DNA from: Thermococcus henrietii
GTDB lineage: Archaea; Methanobacteriota_B; Thermococci; Thermococcales; Thermococcaceae
Reading direction: 5' to 3'
NCBI RefSeq assembly: GCF_900198835.1
Contig: NZ_LT900021.1
Location: 1,178,001-1,242,000, forward strand
Length of the DNA stretch: 64,000 nucleotides
The first letter of the stretch is position 1. Each line of letters starts with the position of its first letter. The notes beneath the pieces are model-generated. The model was not told the origin of the DNA. It was given only the letters and a program-made list of their open reading frames with translations, and made no database searches. This document shows, in pieces, positions 19,042 through 26,838 of this stretch. A program made the position numbers and the translations under genes.

Positions 19042-20094
19042 ATGAAGTTCCTCGTCAAGACCCAGCGCGACATGGAGGCCGTTGCCGGCAACTACATCAG
19101 AGAGGCAATTCCAGAGGCAGAGGTCTGGATTGCGCCGATGGGCTACACGGGATTGGTTCTGGTCGAGGCTGATGAAAATGCCCTTGAAAAGCTCCTTGAG
19201 ATTCCCGAGGTCGAGAGGGTAATCCCGGTTCTGGTCGAGACCGAGGCCGACCTCGATAGGATAGCCGAGAGCGCCGAGAAGATTGCACACCTCATCGGCG
19301 AGAATGAAACTTATGCCGTCAAAACCAAGAGGCGCGGGAAGCACGACTTCTCAAGCATAGACGTGAACCGGGTTCTCGGGGCCAAAATCAAGGAGCTCAC
19401 CAACGCCGACGTGAACCTCAGCTGGCCCGACAAGGTCGTTCAGGTCGAGATAATAGGTGACAGAGCTTACATCTCCGTCCTTCCGGGTGAGGAGTACAGG
19501 AAGTACACTCCCGACAAGATTGACGCGAGGAAGCTCTTCAGGAAGCTAACGATAGTCCAGATGCCCTACTGGGGCGATTATAAAGCCTGCAGGAAGTTCG
19601 GCGAGAAGATAGGTCGTGCGGCGCAGGCCTTCGAAGTTAAGGAGCTCATAATAGCGCCCAAGGAGAAGATGGACGCCTTTGAGCTGATGGAGTTCCTGAG
19701 GGGCGTCAAGGCCGGCCAGGAGAGCCGCTACAAGATACAGCGCGAGGCTTATCCCTGGAAGGTGGAGAAGATTCCCGTCTCGCTCTGGGACCTCTACCAG
19801 GTGATTCGCGACAAGAGGAGGAACAAGAGACTGCTCATAATCACAGACCCGAAGGGGCCGACCCTGGCAGAGGTCAAAGATAAGCTCGCCAGGGACATGC
19901 ACCACGCGAGGGAGGTGGTTGTCTTCATCGGCTCGCGTGAGGGAATCCCGCGCGGTCTGTTCCGGTTCGCTGACTACGTCGTCGATTTGGCCCCGTACAT
20001 GACCTTTGCCACCGAGCACGGCATTCCGGCGACGCTCGTTTCCCTCTGGGAGGTTTACGAGGAGTTCCTGAGGGAGAACGAGAAGGGGGAGTGA
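19042..20094 (+). CDS. THUMP-SPOUT tRNA methyltransferase (TrmTS-like)
   Basis: 350 residues. The N-terminal half contains a THUMP-type RNA-binding domain (about residues 60-165, with TYAVKTKRRGKHDFSSIDVNR), the C-terminal half a SPOUT fold with a knot-type end (VVVFIGSREGIPRGLFRFADYVVDLAPYMTFATEHGIP). In T. kodakarensis a protein of this THUMP-plus-SPOUT design makes 2'-O-methylcytidine at position 6 of tRNA; assignment here is by domain layout. The ATG has GGGGTGAG upstream; a longer frame would overlap the preceding gene. Confidence 0.8.
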   Translation: MKFLVKTQRDMEAVAGNYIREAIPEAEVWIAPMGYTGLVLVEADENALEKLLEIPEVERVIPVLVETEADLDRIAESAEKIAHLIGENETYAVKTKRRGKHDFSSIDVNRVLGAKIKELTNADVNLSWPDKVVQVEIIGDRAYISVLPGEEYRKYTPDKIDARKLFRKLTIVQMPYWGDYKACRKFGEKIGRAAQAFEVKELIIAPKEKMDAFELMEFLRGVKAGQESRYKIQREAYPWKVEKIPVSLWDLYQVIRDKRRNKRLLIITDPKGPTLAEVKDKLARDMHHAREVVVFIGSREGIPRGLFRFADYVVDLAPYMTFATEHGIPATLVSLWEVYEEFLRENEKGE

Positions 20095-20111
20095 CCCCTT
20101 TTCCTTTTTCT

Positions 20112-20170
20112 GGCGTCAGACCCTAAGGTCGTCCTCACCGCTCGGGAATCCGCCGTAGTCATCATCCGCC
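20112..20170 (-). ncRNA. C/D box guide sRNA
   Basis: On the minus strand: terminal stem GGCG/CGCC (20170-20167 with 20115-20112), C box ATGATGA (20165-20159), a D'-like CCGA (20145-20142), C' box TGAGGA (20137-20132), a 12-nt guide CGACCTTAGGGT and D box CTGA (20119-20116). A TATA-like TTTAAGAA at 20194-20200 predicts initiation near 20171, exactly at the stem. Such RNAs direct 2'-O-methylation opposite the fifth guide base before D or D'. The D guide contains the complement of CCUAAGGU, present in the conserved 23S segment GGUCCUAAGGUAGCG, so that is a tentative target. Confidence 0.75.
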
Positions 20171-20202
20171 GTCCCAAGTTCTGGAGAAGAGGTTCTTAAA
20201 GC

Positions 20203-20916
20203 TCACGAAAGGATGTAGAATATCCCCGCTCCAATCAGGCCCCCCATCAGGGCAGCGAGGAAGTTCGTCGAGTTGTTGTCGGTGATTCCCCTGTTCTCAA
20301 GCGTTGCCCCTATGAGGCTGTCGAGGTTGACCCCTACGAAGCCACCGAGAACGACGGCCAGGAGCATCTGAGTTTTGTGGGCCGTCAGAGGGAGGGCGAA
20401 GAGCGCTATCACCAGGCAACCGAGGAGGGCGAAGAGCTCGCCGGGGAGTGAGATTGCGCCGTTGGTTCCCGGCTTTGCAGGCCTGAAGTTCGTGATGAGC
20501 CTCGGCTTCCTGCCGAAGACTTTTCCAAGCTCGCTCGCGAGTGTGTCGCCGTTAACGGTCGCTATCGCCGAGAAGGTCGCCGCCCAAAATGTGTCCATCA
20601 TTGAGAGCTTCTCGAGGACTAGGAAGAGAACCACCGCGAGACCATTGCCAATCACGTTGCCCCAGCTCCTTATGCCCCCGTTGGACTGGGCAACGCCCTT
20701 CTTCCTCTTTTCATCGTAGCGGTATTTGGTTGCTAAAACACCAAGGACCACGAAAGCGAGGAGCGCGAGGAAAGGATAGATGCCACCGAGTTCGATGACA
20801 GCCAATCCAAGGAGGGCCGCCGAAAAGGCACCCTTTCCGTCGAGGGCGCCCACTTTGTAGGACCCAGCGCCAAGCACTGCCACGACTGCAACGTCAGTGA
20901 TGAGCCTTTCGAGCAT
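20203..20916 (-). CDS. DUF92 family integral membrane protein
   Basis: 237 residues with six or seven membrane helices. Conserved DUF92/TMEM19 segments are ATVNGDTLASELGKVFG, TNFRPAKPGTNGAISLPGE and GGFVGVNLDSLIGATLEN. Plant members act in phytyl-phosphate metabolism; the archaeal function is not established, though a role with prenyl phosphates is possible. The start at 20916 has AGGTG upstream. A longer frame starting near 20964 would be encoded across the likely TATA box TTTAATAAG. Confidence 0.8.
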   Translation of the reverse strand: MLERLITDVAVVAVLGAGSYKVGALDGKGAFSAALLGLAVIELGGIYPFLALLAFVVLGVLATKYRYDEKRKKGVAQSNGGIRSWGNVIGNGLAVVLFLVLEKLSMMDTFWAATFSAIATVNGDTLASELGKVFGRKPRLITNFRPAKPGTNGAISLPGELFALLGCLVIALFALPLTAHKTQMLLAVVLGGFVGVNLDSLIGATLENRGITDNNSTNFLAALMGGLIGAGIFYILS

Positions 20917-20987
20917 CCCTGACACCTGGGGGTAGTTTTGGGGTTGGCTTATTAAAGTTTCCATGCATCAATGTGAAGAAAAAGAGT

Positions 20988-21437
20988 TCAGAGAGCCTCG
21001 AACTTGACAACGTCCGTGACGAACGTAATGTCTATGTGGTCTATCCCAGGTACCTTCTTCATTATATCAGAGACTATTTTCTCGAGTTCTTTCATGTCCT
21101 TAGGGCCGATAACGTGGAGTATCAGGTTGTGGGAGCCGATTGCCCTTTCAATTATCTTTATGTTGTCGTCTTCTTTTAGTGCCTCGATGATTTCATCAAG
21201 GTTAACATCGGGTTTAACACTAACACCGAGAATGACATGAATGTAACCGAGAGCATCGTAGTTGGGAATGACTGTGTACTTGAGTATAACCCCGTTGCGT
21301 TCAAGTCTGTTCATCCTCCTCGAAATCCTTTGCCTTGTCGTGCCGAGAAGCTCGGCAAGCTCCTTGTATGTAAGACGGGCGTTCTTGGCGAGCAGCTTCA
21401 AAATCCTAATGTCGATAGCGGTTATTTTATCGCTCAT
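20988..21437 (-). CDS. Lrp/AsnC family transcriptional regulator
   Basis: 149 residues. An N-terminal winged HTH (residues about 5-55, LTYKELAELLGTTRQRISRRMNRLERNGVI) is joined to a C-terminal RAM ligand-binding domain (VILGVSVKPDVNLDEIIEAL, SHNLILHVIG). These proteins form octamers or dimers, sense amino acids and act as repressors or activators. GGAGGTGA precedes the ATG. An inverted repeat GAGTT-n4-AACTC lies between its TATA box and start and may be its own operator. The target genes cannot be told. Confidence 0.92.
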   Translation of the reverse strand: MSDKITAIDIRILKLLAKNARLTYKELAELLGTTRQRISRRMNRLERNGVILKYTVIPNYDALGYIHVILGVSVKPDVNLDEIIEALKEDDNIKIIERAIGSHNLILHVIGPKDMKELEKIVSDIMKKVPGIDHIDITFVTDVVKFEAL

Positions 21438-21466
21438 TCACTCACCTCCGGCTTTATTTACTTAGA

Positions 21467-21480
21467 GAGTTTCTCAACTC
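21467..21480 (-). promoter_or_regulatory. Inverted repeat at Lrp promoter
   Basis: GAGTT-TCTC-AACTC is a perfect 5-4-5 inverted repeat just downstream of the TATA-like TTTTTATAGG (21481-21490) of the Lrp/AsnC gene, placing it over the expected initiation site. Autorepression by binding at this position is common for archaeal Lrp proteins, so this is a reasonable operator candidate; the binding is inferred. Confidence 0.45.
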
Positions 21481-21609
21481 CTATAAAAATATTTCGTTCT
21501 GTGTGGTATTTCAGGCCATTAGGTTATTCGAAAACGCTTGTAGTTCCCCATTACTTGAGAAATATATAGAACAAAATGTTAAAGGCATGCCGTATTACTT
21601 GGGAAAAAT

Positions 21610-21912
21610 TTACTTGGTTTTCGAACCCCCTGATTTGACGTCTCTAGCCCGGTATTTCGCAACGCTCACCTTTAGCGCTTCCTCGGCGTTAATCCCGTAG
21701 TAGTTGGCTATGCAGAGGAGCGCAAAGAGTACATCCCCCAGTTCTTCCTCCAGCTTTCCTTCGCCAGGGCTCCCTTTTATGCCTTCTTGGGCGAGCATAG
21801 CGTCGGCCAGTTCCCCAACTTCCTCAGTTAGTGCCGCCAGCATTTCAAAGGGTTTCCAATAGCCTCCAAGCTCGTTTATAAGTTCATCTACGAGCTTCTG
21901 CCACTCATTCAC
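21610..21912 (-). CDS. MazG-type nucleoside triphosphate pyrophosphohydrolase
   Basis: 100 residues with the MazG pattern EEVGELADAM (about 30-39) and ELGDVLFALLCIANYYGI (about 58-75), which supply the four acidic metal ligands of the helical bundle. It hydrolyses (d)NTPs to monophosphate and pyrophosphate, as house-cleaning of abnormal nucleotides. It overlaps the upstream ArsR-type gene by eight bases, so the two are co-expressed. A 170-bp AT-rich spacer without a gene follows on its 3' side. Confidence 0.88.
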   Translation of the reverse strand: MNEWQKLVDELINELGGYWKPFEMLAALTEEVGELADAMLAQEGIKGSPGEGKLEEELGDVLFALLCIANYYGINAEEALKVSVAKYRARDVKSGGSKTK

Positions 21913-22294
21913 CGAGGAGTTCCCCCCTAACCTTGGCCAGGTAATCCTCGAGGATGTCTTTTCTCGTTCTGTAAAACCTCATCCTTCCCTCTTTCCTCTC
22001 CTCGACGAGACCAAGGGATTTGAGTGTCCTGAGGTGATGGCTTATGAGGGTCTGGTCTTGCTCGAGTGCCTCGGAAATTAGGCAGACACACAGCCACTGG
22101 TCGCGAAGGAGCTTTAAAATGGCCAGTCTGATGGGGTTCGAAAGAACCTTGAGAAACTTCACAGCTTCTTCTTTAACTTCGGGCTCTATCTCAGCATCGA
22201 GTTCTGGGATTCCACACTTCTCAACGCACCTCATAACCGTCTTTTTCTGCCTTTCATCGAGCTTTTCAAAGAGTTCCCCGACCTTCACGAACAT
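21905..22294 (-). CDS. ArsR-family winged-helix transcriptional regulator
   Basis: 129 residues. The C-terminal two thirds form an ArsR winged helix: FLKVLSNPIRLAILKLL, then WLCVCLISEALEQDQTLISHHLRTLKSLGLV. The CVC pair at the start of helix 3 matches the position of metal-sensing thiols in ArsR/SmtB proteins, so metal or thiol sensing is possible. The N-terminal 45 residues contain a CVEKCGIPE segment with two more cysteines. Promoter spacing (TATA TTTTATTAATC, about 22320-22330) suggests an almost leaderless mRNA; ATG 22294 or GTG 22297 could start it. Confidence 0.85.
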   Translation of the reverse strand: MFVKVGELFEKLDERQKKTVMRCVEKCGIPELDAEIEPEVKEEAVKFLKVLSNPIRLAILKLLRDQWLCVCLISEALEQDQTLISHHLRTLKSLGLVEERKEGRMRFYRTRKDILEDYLAKVRGELLGE

Positions 22295-22343
22295 CACCAG
22301 AGGTAATAGAGACTCCCGGATTAATAAAACTTTTCATATGAAA

Positions 22344-22712
22344 TCAATCAACAATCTCAATTGGCAGTTCACGACCGTCGCTCGAGTAGGCCCTCACGCT
22401 CTCCTCCGTGAAGGGCCAGGCTATTATGAGATGAACCCCGCCGAACTTCGAGAAGAACTCCAAATCGCCCTCGGACGGCCAAGGAGCCGGACTCGGGTGC
22501 GAATGGACTGTTCCCTTGATGCTCTCGTCGTAGGGGAGCATCCACGTGTCGAAGAATATGCTCCTCGGCCCCGCGTGCGGGTTCGGGGCTATCAGAACCT
22601 CCTCGAATATTCCTTCCTTCTCCCTCAGAAAGCCAGCGAACTCGTTGGGATACGCGCTCCTCGCGAGCTGAAGGAGATACTCGAAGAGCTCGCGCCTAAT
22701 CCTTACCTTCAT
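22344..22712 (-). CDS. JAMM/MPN+ metalloprotease (desampylase-type)
   Basis: 122 residues, a minimal JAMM domain. The zinc site is complete: Glu24 in NEFAGF, then HSHP (His70, His72), Ser80 and Asp83 in HSHPSPAPWPSEGD. Stand-alone archaeal JAMM proteases remove small archaeal modifier proteins (SAMPs) from lysines or process sulfur carriers. Its gene is next to ridA and close to the divergent ArsR-MazG pair. GGTGG lies before the ATG. Confidence 0.88.
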   Translation of the reverse strand: MKVRIRRELFEYLLQLARSAYPNEFAGFLREKEGIFEEVLIAPNPHAGPRSIFFDTWMLPYDESIKGTVHSHPSPAPWPSEGDLEFFSKFGGVHLIIAWPFTEESVRAYSSDGRELPIEIVD

Positions 22713-22736
22713 GCTTCCACCTCAAAAGGGAAAGAA

Positions 22737-23123
22737 TCAGAGGACGGCGATGCACTCAATCTCGACCTTAACGCCCTTGGGCAGGTTGGCCACTTCAACG
22801 ACCGCCCTGGCGGGCTTCGCCTTTGAGAAGAACCTCTCGTAGACCTCGTTGAACTTGGGGTAGTCGTTGATGTCGCTGAGAAAGGCGGTAACCTTGACCA
22901 CGTTCTCAGCGCTTCCCCCTGCTTCTTCAACTATCGCCAGCATGTTCCTTATGGCCCTCTCGGCCTGCTCCTCGATGGTTTCGCCGACTATCTCTCCGGT
23001 CTCTGGGTCAAGCGGTATCTGGCCGGAAACGAACAGGAGCTTTCCGCCCTCGACCAGTATCGCCTGGCTGTAGGGCCCTATCGGCTTGGGGGCCTTCTCC
23101 GTGTAGACAACCTTTTTCTCCAT
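22737..23123 (-). CDS. ridA: RidA family enamine/imine deaminase
   Basis: 128 residues of the YjgF/YER057c/RidA family, which hydrolyses reactive enamines such as 2-aminoacrylate made by PLP enzymes. Typical segments are PKPIGPYSQA near the N-terminus, FVSGQIPLDPETGE and the C-terminal RAVVEVANLPKGVKVEIECIAV containing the substrate Arg. GGAGGTGATTGAG precedes ATG 23123; an ATG two codons earlier would overlap the site. The C/D sRNA at 23138-23190 fills the gap to the upstream DUF2666 gene. Confidence 0.95.
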   Translation of the reverse strand: MEKKVVYTEKAPKPIGPYSQAILVEGGKLLFVSGQIPLDPETGEIVGETIEEQAERAIRNMLAIVEEAGGSAENVVKVTAFLSDINDYPKFNEVYERFFSKAKPARAVVEVANLPKGVKVEIECIAVL

Positions 23124-23137
23124 CTCAATCACCTCCG

Positions 23138-23190
23138 TCAGCGAAGCGAAGATTCCTCATCGTTTCCTCGGGTGTCCTCGGCCTCATCAT
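23138..23190 (-). ncRNA. C/D box guide sRNA overlapping a stop codon
   Basis: On the minus strand the order is canonical: C box ATGATGA (23190-23184), 12-nt guide GGCCGAGGACAC, D' CCGA (23171-23168), 7-nt spacer, C' ATGAGGA (23160-23154), 12-nt guide ATCTTCGCTTCG and D box CTGA (23141-23138). Spacing 12-7-12 is typical for archaeal C/D sRNAs. The C box contains the TGA stop of the DUF2666 gene (GGA TGA TGA). There is no separate promoter, so it is probably processed from the DUF2666-ridA transcript. Predicted target segments are GUGUCCUCGGCC and CGAAGCGAAGAU. Confidence 0.75.
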
Positions 23191-23978
23191 CCTTTCTTTT
23201 CGAGGTACTTCTCGAGGGATTTAGCCGGAACGTCAAGGTTGAGGCCGATTTTATCGAGCGCAATCCTGAGGGCGTAAACCCTCGCGTGCTCCTCAAAGGG
23301 CTCGTCCGCGTAGAGTGAAGGCTCGAACGCCTCGTAAACCTCAATGACCTTTGGAATGTCCGACTTCTTGACCTTCTTGAAGGCCGAGAACTCCTCCTCA
23401 ATTCCCTCTACATCTATGTCCGCGTAAACGGGGAGCTTGAGCGTGGCGGTTTCATTTATGCTCGCGAGCAGTCTCGCCACGTCGAGCATCGGGGTCTTCT
23501 CGTCTATGATGAGCCTCTTGACGACTATCCAGCGTCCGTGCTTTGCGGTGAAATTGACGTGCTCGTCCTCGAAGGGAAACTCCACGTCAACGCCTTCGAG
23601 GATTCCCTCGGGGTAATCAATGGGGACAAGGGGCCTGAGTGTTTCTCTGACGAGGTAGGCCTTGGCGACATCCACGAGGAGCTTCCTGAGCTTCTTGTCG
23701 GTCTCGTTCACGAGGTTGCCGAGCTTCCTCGCGGTTCCGGGGGACTTGAGGGCAACGACGGTATCGGCCAGCGAGTCCTTCCTGAGCTCCCCCGCGAGGG
23801 CCTTCACGCCCTCAACGTCTATTGCATCGCTCAGGTAGCCACCAATCTTCGCGTTGACAGTGTTTGAAACTCCGGCCAAAAAGTGCGCTATCCTTTCGTT
23901 CTCCATATCGGTCAGCTTTTTGGCGACGTTCCAGTCCCCGTGTTTGGCTGTAAACGCAACGTGCTCCTCAACCTTCAT
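23187..23978 (-). CDS. DUF2666 family protein with internal duplication
   Basis: 263 residues, no signal peptide or membrane helix. The sequence is an internal repeat: [18 protein letters not shown] at residue 4 recurs as [18 protein letters not shown] near residue 138, each followed by an alpha-helical segment of about 110 residues. I recall the family as DUF2666, with no known function. The 3' end overlaps the C box of the C/D sRNA, and ridA lies downstream in the same direction. It faces lonB across a divergent promoter. Confidence 0.75.
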   Translation of the reverse strand: MKVEEHVAFTAKHGDWNVAKKLTDMENERIAHFLAGVSNTVNAKIGGYLSDAIDVEGVKALAGELRKDSLADTVVALKSPGTARKLGNLVNETDKKLRKLLVDVAKAYLVRETLRPLVPIDYPEGILEGVDVEFPFEDEHVNFTAKHGRWIVVKRLIIDEKTPMLDVARLLASINETATLKLPVYADIDVEGIEEEFSAFKKVKKSDIPKVIEVYEAFEPSLYADEPFEEHARVYALRIALDKIGLNLDVPAKSLEKYLEKKG

Positions 23979-24090
23979 ACTCTCACCTGAGTTGAGTTCT
24001 CGTCCGGGCTTTTATCTTTTTCCACCGCCGTCGAAAAAGGTTATAAATCGCCCGGTTCATTGGGTCTTAGAGATGAGAGAGGGAAAGGAG

Positions 24091-25995
24091 ATGGGCGAGG
24101 AGGAGATGGTTAAGGAAAAACCCCTCCCGCGCGAGTACGGGGAAAAACTGGACCTTGGCGTCGAGTTCGAGACGACCGAGGAAATCAAGGTTCCCGAGAA
24201 GCTCATAGACCAGGTCATTGGGCAGGACCACGCGGTCGAGGTCATAAAAACCGCCGCGACCCAGAGGAGACACGTCCTCCTAATCGGCGAACCGGGAACG
24301 GGCAAGTCAATGCTCGGCCAGGCGATGGCGGAGCTCCTCCCAACAGAGAACCTCGAAGACATTCTCGTTTTCCCGAATCCAGAAGACGAGAACATGCCCA
24401 AAATCAAGACCGTTCCGGCGTGCCAGGGTAGGAGGATAGTCGAGAAGTACCGCGAGAAGGCAAAGAGCCAGGAGAGCATGAAGTCCTACATACTGCTCTT
24501 CGTCATGTTCACCGTCATGTTCGCCCTCTTCCTGCAGTTCACGGCAACGACGCTCCTCATGGGAATCTTCGTCATAATCCTCACCATGATGGCGCTCTCG
24601 AACATGCGCTTCAGGAACACCGTCCTCGTTCCCAAGCTCCTCGTTGACAACTGCGGAAGAACCAAGGCCCCGTTCATAGACGCGACGGGGGCGCACGCAG
24701 GTGCACTGCTTGGAGACGTTAGACATGACCCGTTCCAGAGTGGTGGATTAGGTACTCCTGCTCATGAGAGAGTTGAGCCGGGAATGATACACCGCGCCCA
24801 CAAGGGCGTCCTGTTCATAGACGAGATAGCCACGCTGACCCTCAAGATGCAGCAGAGTCTCCTCACTGCGATGCAGGAGAAGAAGTTCCCGATTACGGGC
24901 CAGAGCGAGCTCTCGAGCGGTGCCATGGTGAGGACCGAGCCGGTTCCCTGTGACTTCATACTGGTTGCCGCTGGAAACCTCGACACGATAGAGAAGATGC
25001 ACCCCGCGCTCCGCTCGAGGATTAGGGGCTACGGTTACGAGGTTTACATGAGAACCACGATGCCGGACACGATAGAGAACAGGAGAAAGCTCGTCCAGTT
25101 CGTTGCCCAGGAGGTAAAGCGCGACGGCAAGATTCCGCACTTCACCCGCGAGGCCGTTGAGGAAATCGTTCGCGAAGCTCAGAAGAGGGCCGGCAGGAAG
25201 GGCCACCTAACGCTACGCCTCCGCGACCTCGGCGGTATAGTGAGGGCCGCCGGAGACATCGCGATAAAGAAGGGCAAGAAGGTTGTCGAGCGGGAAGACG
25301 TTCTTGAGGCCCTCAAGCTCGCGAAGCCCCTCGAAAAGCAACTCGCCGACTGGTACATCGAGAGGAAGAAGGAATACCAGGTCATAAAGAGCGAGGGAAG
25401 CGAAATCGGTCGCGTCAACGGCTTAGCTGTTATCGGCGAGGAGAGCGGTATCGTACTGCCGATTGAAGCGGTTGTTGCTCCCGCCGCGAGCAAGGAAGAA
25501 GGAAAGATAATCGTCACAGGAAAGCTCGGAGAGATAGCGAAGGAGGCCGTTCAGAACGTCTCGGCCATAATCAAGCGCTACAAGGGCGAGGACATCAGCA
25601 GGTACGATATCCACGTCCAGTTCCTCCAGACCTACGAGGGCGTCGAAGGCGATTCGGCGAGCATAAGCGTTGCCACCGCCGTCATCTCGGCCCTTGAGAA
25701 CATTCCGATAAGGCAGGACGTTGCCATGACCGGCTCGCTCAGCGTCCGTGGCGAGGTCCTGCCGATAGGCGGTGCGACGCCGAAGATTGAAGCCGCCATC
25801 GAGGCTGGCATAAAGAAGGTCATAATCCCCAAGGCCAACGAGAAGGACGTCTTCCTGAGCCCGGACAAGGCCGAGAAAATAGAGATTTACCCGGTCGAGC
25901 GGATTGACGAGGTGCTTGAGATAGCCCTCGAGGACTCGCCGGCCAAGGACGAGCTCCTCAGGAAGATTCGCGAGACCCTTCCGCTCGCCCACTGA
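24091..25995 (+). CDS. lonB: Membrane-anchored ATP-dependent protease LonB
   Basis: 634 residues of the archaeal LonB type. The AAA+ domain has Walker A GEPGTGKS (about 66-73) and Walker B VLFIDEIA; two membrane helices (about 133-170) are inserted within it, tethering it to the inner membrane face. The C-terminal protease domain has the Ser-Lys dyad, Ser in GDSASISV (about 522) and Lys in AGIKKVII (about 575). ATG 24091 has GAGGG seven bases upstream; ATG 24073 at the promoter start is an alternative. No intein is present, but codons at about 24700-24785 are unusually AT-rich (see findings). Confidence 0.95.
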   Translation: MGEEEMVKEKPLPREYGEKLDLGVEFETTEEIKVPEKLIDQVIGQDHAVEVIKTAATQRRHVLLIGEPGTGKSMLGQAMAELLPTENLEDILVFPNPEDENMPKIKTVPACQGRRIVEKYREKAKSQESMKSYILLFVMFTVMFALFLQFTATTLLMGIFVIILTMMALSNMRFRNTVLVPKLLVDNCGRTKAPFIDATGAHAGALLGDVRHDPFQSGGLGTPAHERVEPGMIHRAHKGVLFIDEIATLTLKMQQSLLTAMQEKKFPITGQSELSSGAMVRTEPVPCDFILVAAGNLDTIEKMHPALRSRIRGYGYEVYMRTTMPDTIENRRKLVQFVAQEVKRDGKIPHFTREAVEEIVREAQKRAGRKGHLTLRLRDLGGIVRAAGDIAIKKGKKVVEREDVLEALKLAKPLEKQLADWYIERKKEYQVIKSEGSEIGRVNGLAVIGEESGIVLPIEAVVAPAASKEEGKIIVTGKLGEIAKEAVQNVSAIIKRYKGEDISRYDIHVQFLQTYEGVEGDSASISVATAVISALENIPIRQDVAMTGSLSVRGEVLPIGGATPKIEAAIEAGIKKVIIPKANEKDVFLSPDKAEKIEIYPVERIDEVLEIALEDSPAKDELLRKIRETLPLAH

Positions 25996-26097
25996 GCGGT
26001 CTTTTCTACTTTTCGTTTCTCCCCCTCTTGGAATTCACATCCGTGTCCAGTAATGCTTAAAAAACGTCCCATCTACGTTACCCACGGGGGTGAGCTA

Positions 26098-26838
26098 ATG
26101 CTCAAAGTTGAGAACCTTCACGTGAACGTTGAGGACAAGGAGATACTCAAGGGGGTCAACCTCGAGGTCAAACCCGGCGAGTTCCACGTCATAATGGGGC
26201 CCAACGGGAGCGGTAAATCAACTCTCGCCCTGACGATAGCGGGCCACCCAAAGTACGAGGTCAGGGACGGAAGGATTCTCTTCGAGGGCGAGGACATAAC
26301 CGGACTCGGCCCGGACGAGAGGGCCAAGCGCGGGATTCTGCTGGCCTTCCAGGTTCCGCCCGAGGTCGAGGGCGTTAAGATAATCGACTTTCTCCAGCAG
26401 GTTCTGGTCGAGCTCAAGGGCCTCGACCCGGTGGAGGCCTACGACCTTATAGTTGAAAAGGCGAAGGAGCTGTGGTTCAAAGAGGAGGACCTGCACCGCT
26501 ACGTGAACGTCGGCTTCTCCGGCGGCGAGAGGAAGAGGCTCGAGCTCCTCCAGGCGGTTCTCATCGAGCCGAAGCTCCTGATTCTGGACGAGCCCGACAG
26601 CGGTGTTGACGTTGACTCGCTCAGCGTAATCAGCAGGAAGATTGAGGAGCTCCACGAGAGGGGAACCGCGATACTCCTGATAACCCACTACGGCAGAATC
26701 CTCGAGCACATCGACAAGAACAGAATCACCGCCCACGTCATGAAGGACGGCAGGATTGTGAGGACCGGCGGGGGAGAGCTCGTTGACAGGATAGACAGGG
26801 AAGGCTTCGCCGGAATCTTCGAGGAGGTGGGAGCATGA
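26098..26838 (+). CDS. sufC: Fe-S cluster assembly ATPase SufC
   Basis: 246 residues, ABC ATPase of the SUF system. Walker A GPNGSGKST (about 35-43), signature GFSGGERKRLEL, Walker B LLILDEPDSGVD, with the SufC-specific insertion GILLAFQVPPEVEGV. It drives conformational changes of the SufB/SufD scaffold during [Fe-S] assembly. GGGGGTGAG precedes ATG 26098. It overlaps the following sufB/D gene by four bases. A minimal SufC plus SufB/D pair without SufS or SufE is common in archaea. Confidence 0.95.
   Translation: MLKVENLHVNVEDKEILKGVNLEVKPGEFHVIMGPNGSGKSTLALTIAGHPKYEVRDGRILFEGEDITGLGPDERAKRGILLAFQVPPEVEGVKIIDFLQQVLVELKGLDPVEAYDLIVEKAKELWFKEEDLHRYVNVGFSGGERKRLELLQAVLIEPKLLILDEPDSGVDVDSLSVISRKIEELHERGTAILLITHYGRILEHIDKNRITAHVMKDGRIVRTGGGELVDRIDREGFAGIFEEVGA

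Noticed and set aside
21490-21609. AT-rich spacer downstream of mazG as a gene
   Set aside because: Only short frames without ribosome sites; likely a termination and promoter region.
22044-22826. Long plus-strand frame across the ArsR, JAMM and RidA genes
   Set aside because: Runs antisense through three genes with clear motifs; its composition is that of a shadow frame.
24700-24785. An intein in lonB
   Set aside because: The conserved protein sequence is uninterrupted; only unusual codons remain.
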